Assembly (NCBI GenBank): GCA_018823415.1
Contig: JAHJIN010000194.1
Span: forward strand, 1 to 64,000
Source: Chloroflexota bacterium
GTDB lineage: Bacteria; Chloroflexota; JAHJIN01
Direction: 5' to 3'
DNA: 64,000 bases
The notes below the pieces were generated by a model. The model made no database searches. It saw only the letters and a program-made list of their open reading frames with translations, and was not told the DNA's origin. Shown here in pieces: positions 1-8,442 of this stretch (its first letter is position 1; the number at the start of each line of letters is the position of its first letter). The position numbers and the translations under genes are program-made.

Positions 1-464
1 AGTCCAGCGGGCCGCCGATGCGGACACCCGTACCCACCTGAAAGGCTGCCGCTGGTTGCTGGTCAAGAACCCCACCGATCTGACAGACGAGGAACGCGAA
101 CATCTGGCCGCGGCCTTGCAAGCGACGACCGAACTCCAGACCAACTACGACCTCAAGGAGGATTTTCGCGCCATCTACACGCTGACCGACCCAGACGTAG
201 CCGCCCAGCGGCTGACCGAGTGGGTCGCACAGGCCCAGACGGTGGGCCACCAAGCGCTGCAGAAGTTCGTCACCACGGTGGAGAACTGGCGCGACGAGAT
301 CTTGAGCTTCTTCGCGAGCCGGGGCAGTAACGGCTTCGCTGAAGGTGTGAACACCAAGATTAAGCTGATCCTCCGGCGAGCGTTCGGTTGTCCCAACTTT
401 ACCCATCTTCGACTGCGCATTCTGGTTGCATTCGGCCCTTAATCCTACAAAACACGGGAGAGCC
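1..464 (+). mobile_element. Right end of an ISL3-family insertion sequence
   Basis: The segment holds the end of a DDE transposase of ISL3 type and finishes with a terminal-repeat-like sequence at about 441-464, whose reverse complement begins GGCTCTCCCGTGTTTTGTAG. ISL3-family ends typically begin GGCTCTT or GGCTCTC. Directly after position 464 the reading frame of the neighbouring membrane-protein gene becomes homologous to its downstream paralogue, which fixes the junction. The left end and the target duplication lie outside the window; the first 8 bases of flank are TTTGTTGT (465-472). Confidence 0.8.
2..442 (+). CDS. ISL3-family transposase, C-terminal part (cut by left window edge)
   Basis: The frame is open from the first bases of the window to a TAA at 440-442. 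The C-terminal stretch reads SNGFAEGVNTKIKLILRRA followed by a Phe-rich His/Arg segment, the usual ending of DDE transposases of the ISL3 (IS204/IS1001/IS1096/IS1165) group, where the motif contains the last catalytic Glu. Only about 146 residues are visible of a protein that is normally about 400 residues. The apparent TTG start at 56 is internal. The gene ends 22 bp before the inferred IS terminus, as is usual for this family. Confidence 0.85.
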   Translation, partial: VQRAADADTRTHLKGCRWLLVKNPTDLTDEEREHLAAALQATTELQTNYDLKEDFRAIYTLTDPDVAAQRLTEWVAQAQTVGHQALQKFVTTVENWRDEILSFFASRGSNGFAEGVNTKIKLILRRAFGCPNFTHLRLRILVAFGP

Positions 465-2801
465 TTTGTTGTTGGGTGTCTGGTACTTGCTGGGGCCATC
501 ACGTTCTTCTTGGTGCGTCGTTGGGCAACCACTCCGTGGGCGGTTTTGGCCGCCGGTCTGTATATTGGGGCTCCTTACACGGTCTACATGGTCTTTGATG
601 AAGGGAACCTGCCGCGCGCATTGGCTTTGATCCCCATGCCTTTGGCGCTAGCTTTTGCGCTGCGCCTCCTCGAGCACGGCGACCGCCGTTCATTTCTGGG
701 GCTGGTGCTATCGATCCTGTTGCTGATGCTTGCCCATCACCAGCAAGCGGTTGTAGTTCTCGTTGCCTTGGCCATGATAGGTATCACTTATGCAGTGTTC
801 ACCCACATCCGATATTTTTCCAAATTCAGGGCATTCGACTCTAAAAGGTCTGTGCGATTGATCCAGTCTGCCTTGCAGGCGTTACGCGCTATTTTGCGGG
901 CAAGCCGCTTTCGCGCGCTGATGATATTCACCGCCTTTGCCCTTGGAACAGCACTTTATGCCTGGTGGCTGGTGCCGGGCTTGACGCATGTAGACTATCC
1001 CACTATACCAGACACGTCCCTGTACGCAGAGCGTATCCCCCTCTACTCGGTAACCTGGCATATTCTGGACCCTACCTTGCGCATCCAGCATCTCGAGTCG
1101 GTCTACCTGGGGCTGAGTTTGCTGGTTCTGGGTACGTTGGCAACTATTCTATCTCCTACCCGACGCGGCCTGGCTCTATATGCCGGGATGGCGGTGAGCA
1201 TTGCTCTAGCATTTGGCGTGCATAACCCGCTATATCGTTTTGTTCCACTGACGAACAGCATGCTCCCGGAACGGTTTCTGAATTTTGCCACCCTGCTCCT
1301 CGCGATCTCGATAGCAGATCTGGGCCGGGCGATCGGGCGATCAGCGCTCAGACCATTATTGCGGTGGGCGATCATTCTGGGAATCATTGGGGTCATGGTG
1401 TGGGATCTGGCACCGTATTGGGACCTGTTGAAAGTAGCCGAGTATACACGCGTTCACGCAGCTTTGACAACATTCCCCGATGGAAAAGATCTGGCCCGAT
1501 TGGATGTACGCGCAACAGAAGGCTCGATCTGGTCCCTGTTGCCCATGACACTATCGAACAATTTGCTCACATATGGTTGGTCCATCGAGACGACGCCACA
1601 CCTACAAACGTTTAGCCAGCACAATTACGCCTTGCGACAAGGTTTCCCTCAGCTTGTGCAGCGCAACTATGCGCTATGGAATGTTCGGAAGACGATCATT
1701 GTGCAAACAGAGCCTTCTCTTATCGAATCGCTCAAGGTCGCAGGCTTTGACGAGAGAGGAGTGGAAGGTGAAAACGTCTTGCTCGATTCTCGCAATCTGT
1801 CCACCCCAGTGATGATGCTTCGGTCCAATGGGATTGTTGTCGGCCGCGGTGGCTATAATACGGTTACCGTGTTCCCCTGGTTGAGTTTTGGCACGTCTTG
1901 GAACGTGGACGATTATGAGCCTGCCTATCTGGATCTGTTCAACCTGATCTATCTGTATGATTTTCGTTATCATGACGCGGGTTCGCTGGAACAGCAAATC
2001 CGGGAATGGGTTGCCGATGGCAAGACGGTTGTGCTGGATTTGACGGCCATGCCGGAAAGCTACCTGTTTGGTGTCGAAACACAATATGTACAGGTACCTC
2101 GTGAACCACAGTTCCGAGCCGGTGCCGAGATCGATTTCCCGCTGGGCAATATAGCCGATCAACCTTTCGAGTACGAAGGCCAACCCTGGCGCGGCATTAC
2201 CTACTATGGCCTGGACGGAACGCTGGTCGAGGTTCTGGATAACGAGGATCGAGCCTGGCCGGTTCTGGGGTTCAAGACCATTCCCGAAGGACGGGTCTAT
2301 TTTGTCGGACTGAACTGGGTCACTCACATCCTGGATACGCACGATCAGGCAGCGACCGATCTACTAGACGGTTTCTTTCAGCGGGCGGAGCCATACCGCG
2401 AGTTTGTTCAACCCGGCTTTGCGGCCGAGTTTATCCATCCCCCGGCCGATGAATGGAGTTTCACATATCGATCCGGGCAGGATACACCCGTAGTGGTTTC
2501 TGAAACCTGGTCACCGCACTGGCAAGCGACACTGGATGGGGAACCTCTCGCCATTTATAACCATGAAAATCTGATCCTGCTCTTTCTCCCGGCCGGCCGG
2601 CACGTGGTCGAGTTCCGCTACACGAGTACGCCGATTCAATGGATTGGTTGGGGACTCACGATCGCATCTGCTGCACTGCTTGCGATGATCTGGTTCGTCT
2701 ACCCACGGTTGGAGAACTGGTACAGAGTAGCTGAAAGCTGGCTGTTTAGCTTGGTGTGGCGACGACCGCCGACCGACGCTAGTGAAGGTCCAGATGGCTA
2801 G
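426..2801 (+). CDS. PTPS-related GT-C-like membrane protein, 5'-truncated by an IS (probable pseudogene)
   Basis: The long open frame (791 codons from a TTG) starts inside the IS; native sequence begins at 465. From there it aligns with residue ~105 onward of the next gene: both share an NLPR motif preceded by a Glu-Gly, the same run of membrane helices, a central dinucleotide-fold-like domain ending in VVLDLT and a C-terminal beta domain (VSETWSPHWQATLDG here) typical of PTPS-related and YfhO proteins. The missing ~105 residues contain the first helix and the Asp-bearing first extracytoplasmic loop that carries the catalytic site in GT-C enzymes, so the remnant is probably inactive even if read from the IS. 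Its base composition is visibly less GC-rich than the paralogue. The stop overlaps the start region of the next gene, showing an original tandem operon. Confidence 0.75.
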   Translation: MHSALNPTKHGRAFVVGCLVLAGAITFFLVRRWATTPWAVLAAGLYIGAPYTVYMVFDEGNLPRALALIPMPLALAFALRLLEHGDRRSFLGLVLSILLLMLAHHQQAVVVLVALAMIGITYAVFTHIRYFSKFRAFDSKRSVRLIQSALQALRAILRASRFRALMIFTAFALGTALYAWWLVPGLTHVDYPTIPDTSLYAERIPLYSVTWHILDPTLRIQHLESVYLGLSLLVLGTLATILSPTRRGLALYAGMAVSIALAFGVHNPLYRFVPLTNSMLPERFLNFATLLLAISIADLGRAIGRSALRPLLRWAIILGIIGVMVWDLAPYWDLLKVAEYTRVHAALTTFPDGKDLARLDVRATEGSIWSLLPMTLSNNLLTYGWSIETTPHLQTFSQHNYALRQGFPQLVQRNYALWNVRKTIIVQTEPSLIESLKVAGFDERGVEGENVLLDSRNLSTPVMMLRSNGIVVGRGGYNTVTVFPWLSFGTSWNVDDYEPAYLDLFNLIYLYDFRYHDAGSLEQQIREWVADGKTVVLDLTAMPESYLFGVETQYVQVPREPQFRAGAEIDFPLGNIADQPFEYEGQPWRGITYYGLDGTLVEVLDNEDRAWPVLGFKTIPEGRVYFVGLNWVTHILDTHDQAATDLLDGFFQRAEPYREFVQPGFAAEFIHPPADEWSFTYRSGQDTPVVVSETWSPHWQATLDGEPLAIYNHENLILLFLPAGRHVVEFRYTSTPIQWIGWGLTIASAALLAMIWFVYPRLENWYRVAESWLFSLVWRRPPTDASEGPDG

Positions 2802-5325
2802 AAATCTGCTCCGGTTCGCAATCAGTGCGCTCTTGATCGCCCTGGTGGCCCTGTTCGCCTACCGGGGTATCCTGTTCGCGCCGGCCGGCGAGCCGGCCTA
2901 TCCCTGGGCCTCGGACACGCTGGGCCACGTGCTCAAGGCTGAGTATCTGCAACAGAACCTGGCGCAAGGCGTGCTCTACCCGGACTTTTTTCCCGACTGG
3001 TACATGGGCCTCCAGATGCTGCGCTACTACCCGCCGCTGCCCTATTACCTGCTGGTGGCCCTGGCCTACGTGACCAACAACGCGGTGACGGCTGCCAACT
3101 GGCTCATCGCGCTGTGCGCCCTGGCCGGCGGGCTGGCGTGGCTCCCTTACCGGCGCTGGATGGGCTGGGCTCCGGCGGTAGCTGGCGGTGCGCTTTACAT
3201 CTTTTTGCCGGACAATGTGCGCGTGGCCCTGGCCGAGGGCAACCTGCCCCGCGTGCTGGCCACGGCCCTGCTGCCGCTGGCCGTCTATTGCTTGCTACGG
3301 ACGCTGGAAGATACCGGCGGGATCCGGCACCGCCTGGGCCTGGCCCTCTGTCTCGCGGCGGTTGTGCTGTGCCACGCCATGATGGCGGCCATCTATGCCG
3401 TGTGCCTGGCGCTGTTGGCCGGGCTGTGCTGGCTGGCTCGCACCACGTCGCTGCGGCGGGCTGCCTGGGCTGTCGGCAGCGTCGCGCTGGGGATCGGGCT
3501 CTCCGGCTGGTGGCTGCTCCCCAGCTTTACCGGCGGCATCACCGAGCTAGACACGGCCGCCATGACCGAGGCCCTGGCCGTGTTCCCGCTGACCCATTAC
3601 CTGAACCCGCTGCTGCGGGACGGCAACCCCGAGGCCGTGTACCTGGGGGCGGCGCTCCTGGTGCTGGCGGTGGCGGTCCTGCTCTGGCCGTCTGGCCGCG
3701 ATGGCCGAACTGTCGCCCTGACGCTCGTCGGGCTGTTTGGTGTGCTGATCACCACGTATGGCTTTAACGAGGTGTTCAACGCGCTCCCGTTCCACAGCCT
3801 GCTGTGGCCCCTGCGCTTTGTGGGGATCGCCAGTTTCATGCTGCTGTTGGCGCTGATGTGGCGTATCCGGATCCTCAGCAAGTGGTCGCCGCTGCTGGCC
3901 TTGCTTGTGGTGGGGCTGCTGACGCTGGACGGGATCGGTTCGCTGTCGCTGATCCACCTGCGCCCGGCGCGCCAGGATCTGCTGGCGATCAGCGATGACT
4001 TGGCGGCTCGGCCCGGCTGGCGCGAGGCCACGCTGGACGAGAGCCGGCTGGGTTCGGCGGCCTCGTACTTGTTCACGGCGCACGGCGGGCGCGAGCAGGT
4101 CTATGGCTGGGCCTACCAGGGCGCGCGCACGGCGCGCAACGTCGCCGCCCTCAACGAGGCGTTGCAGTCCGGGTCGATGGGCTATCTGCTGGACCGGCTC
4201 ACCCTATATGGGACCGACGACGCAGTGCTCCTGAACGACATGCTCGTGACGCCGCGTGTGGCGGGCACGCTAGAGACCGCGGGATTCCAGCCAGCCTACA
4301 CCGGCAGCACGGCCACGCTCTATCACCGCGCTAGCGGCAGCGACAGCGGCCCGCGCGCGGTCGTGGCCCACTGGCCGGCGCTGGGCATTGGCCGGGGGGC
4401 GCAGAACCTGGCGTTTCTCTTTCCCCGGCTCATCGTGGGAACATCGTCGCAGGTGGACGATTATACCCTGGACGAGTTGCGCCGCTACGAGACGGTGGTC
4501 CTGTCTGTCTTTGGCTGGCGCGACCGGCCGACCGCCGAGGCCCTGATCGGGCAGGCTGCGGAGGCCGGCGTGAACGTCGTGGTGGACTTGACTGGCGGGC
4601 CGGAGGATCCGCTGGCTCACGTGCCCCGGTTCCTGGGCGTATGGGGCGAGCACATCATCCTGGCTCCAGAGCCTATCCTGGTGCAAGACCCGGGCGGTTC
4701 TTATCAACTGCTACCCTTTGGCGAGATCTCGGCCCTCTGGTACACCCATACTCCGCAGGGAATGCACGTGAAAACGCTCCAGTTCGATTATCTGGGCGAA
4801 GTTGGCACCGTGTTGGGATATAACGAGTATGGAGAAGGTCGGGTGTGGTTCGTGGGGCTCAATCTGTTCTACCACGCCGCGCTCACCCGGGACCCGGCTG
4901 CCATCGACCTGCTGGCCGAGGTGCTCCGGCTACCGCCAGATACGCCCTCGCAATATACGGCGGTCCCGCTGACAGACTATACGGCCGACCAGGCCGGTTA
5001 TCGGTTCACGTACACCTTGGAGACACCCAACGCTTTGTTCGTACCGGTGGCCTGTCACGAAGGCACCGTGGTAACTGTGGACGGCGCGCCGGCAACGTTA
5101 CGCTCGCTGGAGAACCTGGTGGCCTTTGACGCGCCAGCCGGAGAGCACACCGTCGAGATTCAGACACACCCAACATCTATCTATCTGCTCGGCCAAGTCA
5201 CCACTGGCCTGGCCCTGCTGGGGCTGTTCGGGATGTTTGCCTGGGAGAGGTGGCCCTTTGCCCGGCGAGCGAGTGCACGGCGACCGGCCGACGAGGCAGT
5301 GGTCGCAGGAGGCAAGTCACTATGA
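2794..5325 (+). CDS. PTPS-related (GT-C-like) integral membrane protein
   Basis: Large membrane protein (843 residues) of the family named '6-pyruvoyl-tetrahydropterin synthase related domain; membrane protein'. An N-terminal helix is followed by a loop with PWASDTLGH, which fits the Asp-containing first loop of GT-C glycosyltransferases, then about ten further helices to residue ~400. The C-terminal half is extracytoplasmic: a Rossmann-like region with VVLSVFGW and VNVVVDLTGG, a beta domain and a last helix near residue 810. The ATG at 2794 is preferred over the GTG at 2782 because GAAGG lies 5 bases before it. It overlaps the truncated paralogue by 8 bases and the next gene by 4 (ATGA), so the run is translationally coupled. 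A role in surface glycan or glycoprotein assembly is inferred from context. Confidence 0.75.
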   Translation: MARNLLRFAISALLIALVALFAYRGILFAPAGEPAYPWASDTLGHVLKAEYLQQNLAQGVLYPDFFPDWYMGLQMLRYYPPLPYYLLVALAYVTNNAVTAANWLIALCALAGGLAWLPYRRWMGWAPAVAGGALYIFLPDNVRVALAEGNLPRVLATALLPLAVYCLLRTLEDTGGIRHRLGLALCLAAVVLCHAMMAAIYAVCLALLAGLCWLARTTSLRRAAWAVGSVALGIGLSGWWLLPSFTGGITELDTAAMTEALAVFPLTHYLNPLLRDGNPEAVYLGAALLVLAVAVLLWPSGRDGRTVALTLVGLFGVLITTYGFNEVFNALPFHSLLWPLRFVGIASFMLLLALMWRIRILSKWSPLLALLVVGLLTLDGIGSLSLIHLRPARQDLLAISDDLAARPGWREATLDESRLGSAASYLFTAHGGREQVYGWAYQGARTARNVAALNEALQSGSMGYLLDRLTLYGTDDAVLLNDMLVTPRVAGTLETAGFQPAYTGSTATLYHRASGSDSGPRAVVAHWPALGIGRGAQNLAFLFPRLIVGTSSQVDDYTLDELRRYETVVLSVFGWRDRPTAEALIGQAAEAGVNVVVDLTGGPEDPLAHVPRFLGVWGEHIILAPEPILVQDPGGSYQLLPFGEISALWYTHTPQGMHVKTLQFDYLGEVGTVLGYNEYGEGRVWFVGLNLFYHAALTRDPAAIDLLAEVLRLPPDTPSQYTAVPLTDYTADQAGYRFTYTLETPNALFVPVACHEGTVVTVDGAPATLRSLENLVAFDAPAGEHTVEIQTHPTSIYLLGQVTTGLALLGLFGMFAWERWPFARRASARRPADEAVVAGGKSL

Positions 5326-6014
5326 AAGGAAAGATAAACTGGCGTATAGGGCTGTGGTGGGCGGGCCTGGCCCTGGCAGCCCTTCTTCTGGCTACGTCAC
5401 CGGCGCTGGCCCAAAGCACCATCACGCTGGACAGCCTGTTTGGCGATTGGGCCGGCCAGGCCAATGTGACCGATCCCGTTGGCGATGCCCAGAATAACAA
5501 GACCGACCTGACCGCATTCTACTGGGCCACCAACCCCAACGAGGAAACGGCCTATTTCATGGCCGAGCGGGTGGAAGGCAGTAATGCGCCGGCCATTACC
5601 CTGTGGCTTCGCATCGACACCAACAACAATGGCTCCTACGACGACACAGGCGACCGCATCGTCCAGGTGGACTATGACCCCCGGAACGACGACTCGACCG
5701 TGGATGTGAGCCTCTATGATGGGACCGGGGCGTTCCTCAGCACCATCGCCAGCGGGGCCGACTGGGGCGAAAGCAAGAACGAGGGCGGCCAGCGCGTCGA
5801 GTGGGGTGTCTCCTTTGCCAGCCTGGGCATCGCGCCGTTTCAGACCATCAACATGCAATTGGTGTCAATGCAGGGAGGGGGTGTCTCGGATTCTGTAGCC
5901 GAGGTGCAGTGGAGCCCGGCCAACGCCCTGGGCTGGCCCTTGTTGATCTTGTTGCTGGTAGCCGGTGTCATCTTTTTGTTCTATCAGCGGCAAAGGCTGG
6001 GCCGGAAAAAGTGA
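5322..6014 (+). CDS. Secreted protein with C-terminal anchor; candidate exosortase-like substrate
   Basis: 230 residues starting at ATG 5322, with AGGAGG 8 bases upstream. The start overlaps the previous stop as ATGA. Residues 1-31 form a clear signal peptide ending ATSPALAQ. The middle is a beta-rich, Asp/Asn-rich domain (IDTNNNGSYDDTGD suggests a calcium-type loop). The C-terminus has a short polar stretch (SPANALGW), one hydrophobic helix, and the basic end QRQRLGRKK. This three-part tail has the layout of PEP-CTERM-like sorting signals (short motif, helix, basic cluster), although the PEP triplet itself is absent. The next gene, overlapping by GTGA, is exosortase-like. I do not recognise the central domain beyond resemblance to proteins that open with an LDSLFGDW-type segment. 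Function unknown; substrate status is inference. Confidence 0.7.
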   Translation: MKGKINWRIGLWWAGLALAALLLATSPALAQSTITLDSLFGDWAGQANVTDPVGDAQNNKTDLTAFYWATNPNEETAYFMAERVEGSNAPAITLWLRIDTNNNGSYDDTGDRIVQVDYDPRNDDSTVDVSLYDGTGAFLSTIASGADWGESKNEGGQRVEWGVSFASLGIAPFQTINMQLVSMQGGGVSDSVAEVQWSPANALGWPLLILLLVAGVIFLFYQRQRLGRKK

Positions 6015-6604
6015 ATCCCTGGCTGCTGATCCCGCTCCTGGTCATCTGGCTGGCGGCCGTGGCCTTTTTGCGGGCCTATCGCATCTGGCTGCTCTATTAC
6101 CTGGTGGGCGCGGTAGGCTGCGCTTACTGGTTAATCCTGGTAGCATCCAATGTCCTGCAATTAGAGCCCGCACTGGCTCATTCGGTAGCCTGGACGGTGC
6201 ATGGGGTCAGCAATCTCGCCGGCATCCCCACGCGCATCTTTGTCAATGCGCCGGGCGTGTTGCTGGTACTGGTCATCGTGCAGCCGGTGGGCTGGACGGT
6301 GCTGCACATTGGTGTGGAATCGTCTGGCCTGCTGGAGATCAGCGTGCTGGTGAGCCTGCTGCTCTTTTATCCCGGCTGGTCGTTGCAGCGCCGGGCGATG
6401 CTGATAGCCCTGGGCGCGACGGCGACCTGGATCAGCAATGTGCTGCGCATGTTGCTCATCGTGGTCATGCTGCATGGCCTGGGCAAAGAGGCACTGGTGC
6501 TGGCACACATGTACGTGGGCAAGGTGTTCTTTTTCTTGCTGACGGTGGGCATCTTTTTGCTGCTCATCACACTGCCCACGCTGCGTGACGTGCGGAACAA
6601 ATAG
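6011..6604 (+). CDS. Exosortase/archaeosortase-family protein, XrtG-like, Ser in place of Cys
   Basis: 197-residue polytopic membrane protein. Start GTG 6011 overlaps the previous stop (GTGA). It has about six hydrophobic segments and the three spaced elements of the exosortase/archaeosortase family. These are VESSGLLE (residues 102-109, where most members have a Cys-Ser-Gly motif), SNVLR (142-146, the conserved Arg) and LAHMYVGK (164-171, the conserved His). Exosortases are transpeptidase-like enzymes that cleave C-terminal sorting signals outside the membrane. Here the nucleophile position is Ser104. The short length and the neighbouring GT2 and PTPS-related genes fit the exosortase G (XrtG) subgroup described from Gram-positive bacteria. 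Family call is good; subgroup and activity are inferred. Confidence 0.7.
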   Translation: MNPWLLIPLLVIWLAAVAFLRAYRIWLLYYLVGAVGCAYWLILVASNVLQLEPALAHSVAWTVHGVSNLAGIPTRIFVNAPGVLLVLVIVQPVGWTVLHIGVESSGLLEISVLVSLLLFYPGWSLQRRAMLIALGATATWISNVLRMLLIVVMLHGLGKEALVLAHMYVGKVFFFLLTVGIFLLLITLPTLRDVRNK

Positions 6605-6635
6605 CAGCCGGACTCAGGCTCGAACGGATTAACAG

Positions 6636-8006
6636 GTGTATGATCTGACGGCATTCTTGATATTCTGGGGTGTCTGGCTCCTGGTGCCCATCCTGGTAGA
6701 CGGGCTGACCATGCTATCGAGCCTGGCCGGCGTCCTCATCACGCGCTGGCGCCGGCGCCGCGTCCGGCCCCAGCCTCTGATATACACCCCTTTTATCTCG
6801 ATCGTAGTGCCGGTCTATAACAGCGCCGATACGTTGGAGGCCTGCCTGCGATCCATCGCGGCCCAGGATTACGCTCACGATCACCTGGAGGTCCTGCTCA
6901 TCAACAACGGGAGCACGGACCATTCCTTTGCCATCTATAATCGATTGCAGGACGAACTGGGGATCTGGCAGAGCTGGCACTCGATCATCAGCCAGGGCAA
7001 GACGTGGGCGCTCAATGCCGGCATTCACCTGGCCCGGGGGCAGTACATTCTGAACGTGGACAGTGATGTGGTGCTGGCGCCGGATGCAGTCCGACAGGTC
7101 ATAGAGGCAATGGAAGCCGACCCGGCCCTGGGCGCGGTCACCGGCGCCATCCAGGTGCTCCTGCCACCACCGACCGCCTCGTTGGGTCAGCGCGTTCTGG
7201 CCGAATGCGAATTCTTTGAATACCTCACCGCATTTCACGTGGGCCGGGTGCACCAAACGCTACTCAATAGCCTGTATACGCTTTCGGGCGCGTTTTCGGT
7301 CTTTCGCCGTGAGGTGCTGCTCCAGACCTTTCTGTATAGCCAGGAGACCGTCACCGAGGATACAGACCTGACGTTCGAGCTGTATGAGCGGTTTCAGGAT
7401 ATACGGGTGGGCTGCGTTTGTCCGGCCGTGGCGTACGTGCATCCCGTCGAGTCGCTGGGGGCGCTCTATGCGCAGCGGGTGCGCTGGCAGCGGGGCCAAA
7501 TCGAGGTGAGCGCGCGCCACCAACAGCTTATGCGCCGACCTTTCTGGCACTTGCGCGGGCCGTCGCCGGTGCGTGTCCTGGTCGTGGACCATACCCTCTC
7601 TTTTCCACGCTTTGTGTGGACCTTGCTGCTGCCGATATTGCTGCTCTTTGGCTATCCCCTGTCGCTCCTGGTGATGGTGTTGCTGGCACTCTATGCCTTT
7701 TACGTGCTCATCGACGTGGTGTGGGTGGGCGTGGCGTGGCTGGGCATTGATCCGGCCGCACGCCGGCGATTGCGCCAGATCTGGTGGGTGCTGCCCATCA
7801 TGCCCGGGTATCGCATGGTGATCTTTTGGTTCCGCTTTAGCGGCTTTTTGCACGCCATGGCCGAACCGGGCACGTGGCGCGTCCAGGACCCAGCGACCCA
7901 GGTTCGGGAAGGGGGGCGCGACCTCTGGCGCCGGGGGCAGCAATTCGTGGATGCCGCACGCCGGATCGCGCGCGACCGATTGCATCACTCCAGCGACCCC
8001 CAGTGA
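6636..8006 (+). CDS. Family 2 glycosyltransferase, membrane-anchored (exosortase G-associated type)
   Basis: 456 residues from GTG 6636. A helix near residues 5-30 is followed by a GT-A domain beginning ISIVVPVYNSADTLEACLRS, with NVDSDVV (the D-x-D type metal and donor site), EDTDLTFEL (catalytic-base region) and QRVRWQRGQ (QxxRW motif of processive GT2 enzymes). Two to three helices follow at residues ~305-370. This layout matches the putative glycosyltransferase associated with XrtG in Firmicutes. It likely transfers sugars from a nucleotide donor at the cytoplasmic face. The gene follows the exosortase-like gene after 31 bases and its 3' end overlaps the convergent GNAT gene by 22 bases. 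Confidence 0.85.
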   Translation: MYDLTAFLIFWGVWLLVPILVDGLTMLSSLAGVLITRWRRRRVRPQPLIYTPFISIVVPVYNSADTLEACLRSIAAQDYAHDHLEVLLINNGSTDHSFAIYNRLQDELGIWQSWHSIISQGKTWALNAGIHLARGQYILNVDSDVVLAPDAVRQVIEAMEADPALGAVTGAIQVLLPPPTASLGQRVLAECEFFEYLTAFHVGRVHQTLLNSLYTLSGAFSVFRREVLLQTFLYSQETVTEDTDLTFELYERFQDIRVGCVCPAVAYVHPVESLGALYAQRVRWQRGQIEVSARHQQLMRRPFWHLRGPSPVRVLVVDHTLSFPRFVWTLLLPILLLFGYPLSLLVMVLLALYAFYVLIDVVWVGVAWLGIDPAARRRLRQIWWVLPIMPGYRMVIFWFRFSGFLHAMAEPGTWRVQDPATQVREGGRDLWRRGQQFVDAARRIARDRLHHSSDPQ

Positions 8007-8425
8007 TCGGTCAGGCTGCGCGCCAGGGGCACAATGTCGTCCATGCGCTCGTAGCCCAGGTGCTCATAAAAGGTCAGGGCGTCGGCATTGTCCCGGGCCA
8101 CCAGCATATAGTAGCGCAGGCAGCCTTTGGCTCGCAGGCGATGCTCTAGCTCCTCCATGAGTGCCTGGCCGATGCCCCGAGCGCGATGGGCCGGGGCCAC
8201 CGCCAGGTGATATACCAGCCCGCGCCGGCCGTCCCAGCCCCCCAACACCGCGCCCACCAGTTGGCCATCTTCATCCGCCAGCAAGAACAGATCCGGGTCA
8301 CGCTCTTGCTTTTTGGCGATCTCGGTGCGCGAATCCGAAGTGCGCAGGTGCACGCCCGGCCCGGCGGTCCGCCACAGCCCCAGTACGGCATCGTAATCAT
8401 CCATCGTGAACTCGCGGATACGCAT
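7985..8425 (-). CDS. GNAT-family N-acetyltransferase
   Basis: 146 residues with the GNAT fold: MRIREFTMDDYDAV at the start, then LVYHLAVAPAHRARGIGQAL, which holds the acetyl-CoA-binding R/Q-x-x-G-x-G/A motif, and a C-terminal YEHLGYERMDD. ATG 8425 is chosen because AGAGG precedes it by a few bases. An in-frame ATG at 8443 overlaps the stop of the aconitase X gene as TGATG and would add six residues, so coupling from that start is an alternative. Substrate cannot be told from sequence. The 3' end overlaps the convergent glycosyltransferase by 22 bases. Confidence 0.85.
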   Translation of the reverse strand: MRIREFTMDDYDAVLGLWRTAGPGVHLRTSDSRTEIAKKQERDPDLFLLADEDGQLVGAVLGGWDGRRGLVYHLAVAPAHRARGIGQALMEELEHRLRAKGCLRYYMLVARDNADALTFYEHLGYERMDDIVPLARSLTDHWGSLE

Positions 8426-8442
8426 TTGCCTCTTTTGTCCCA

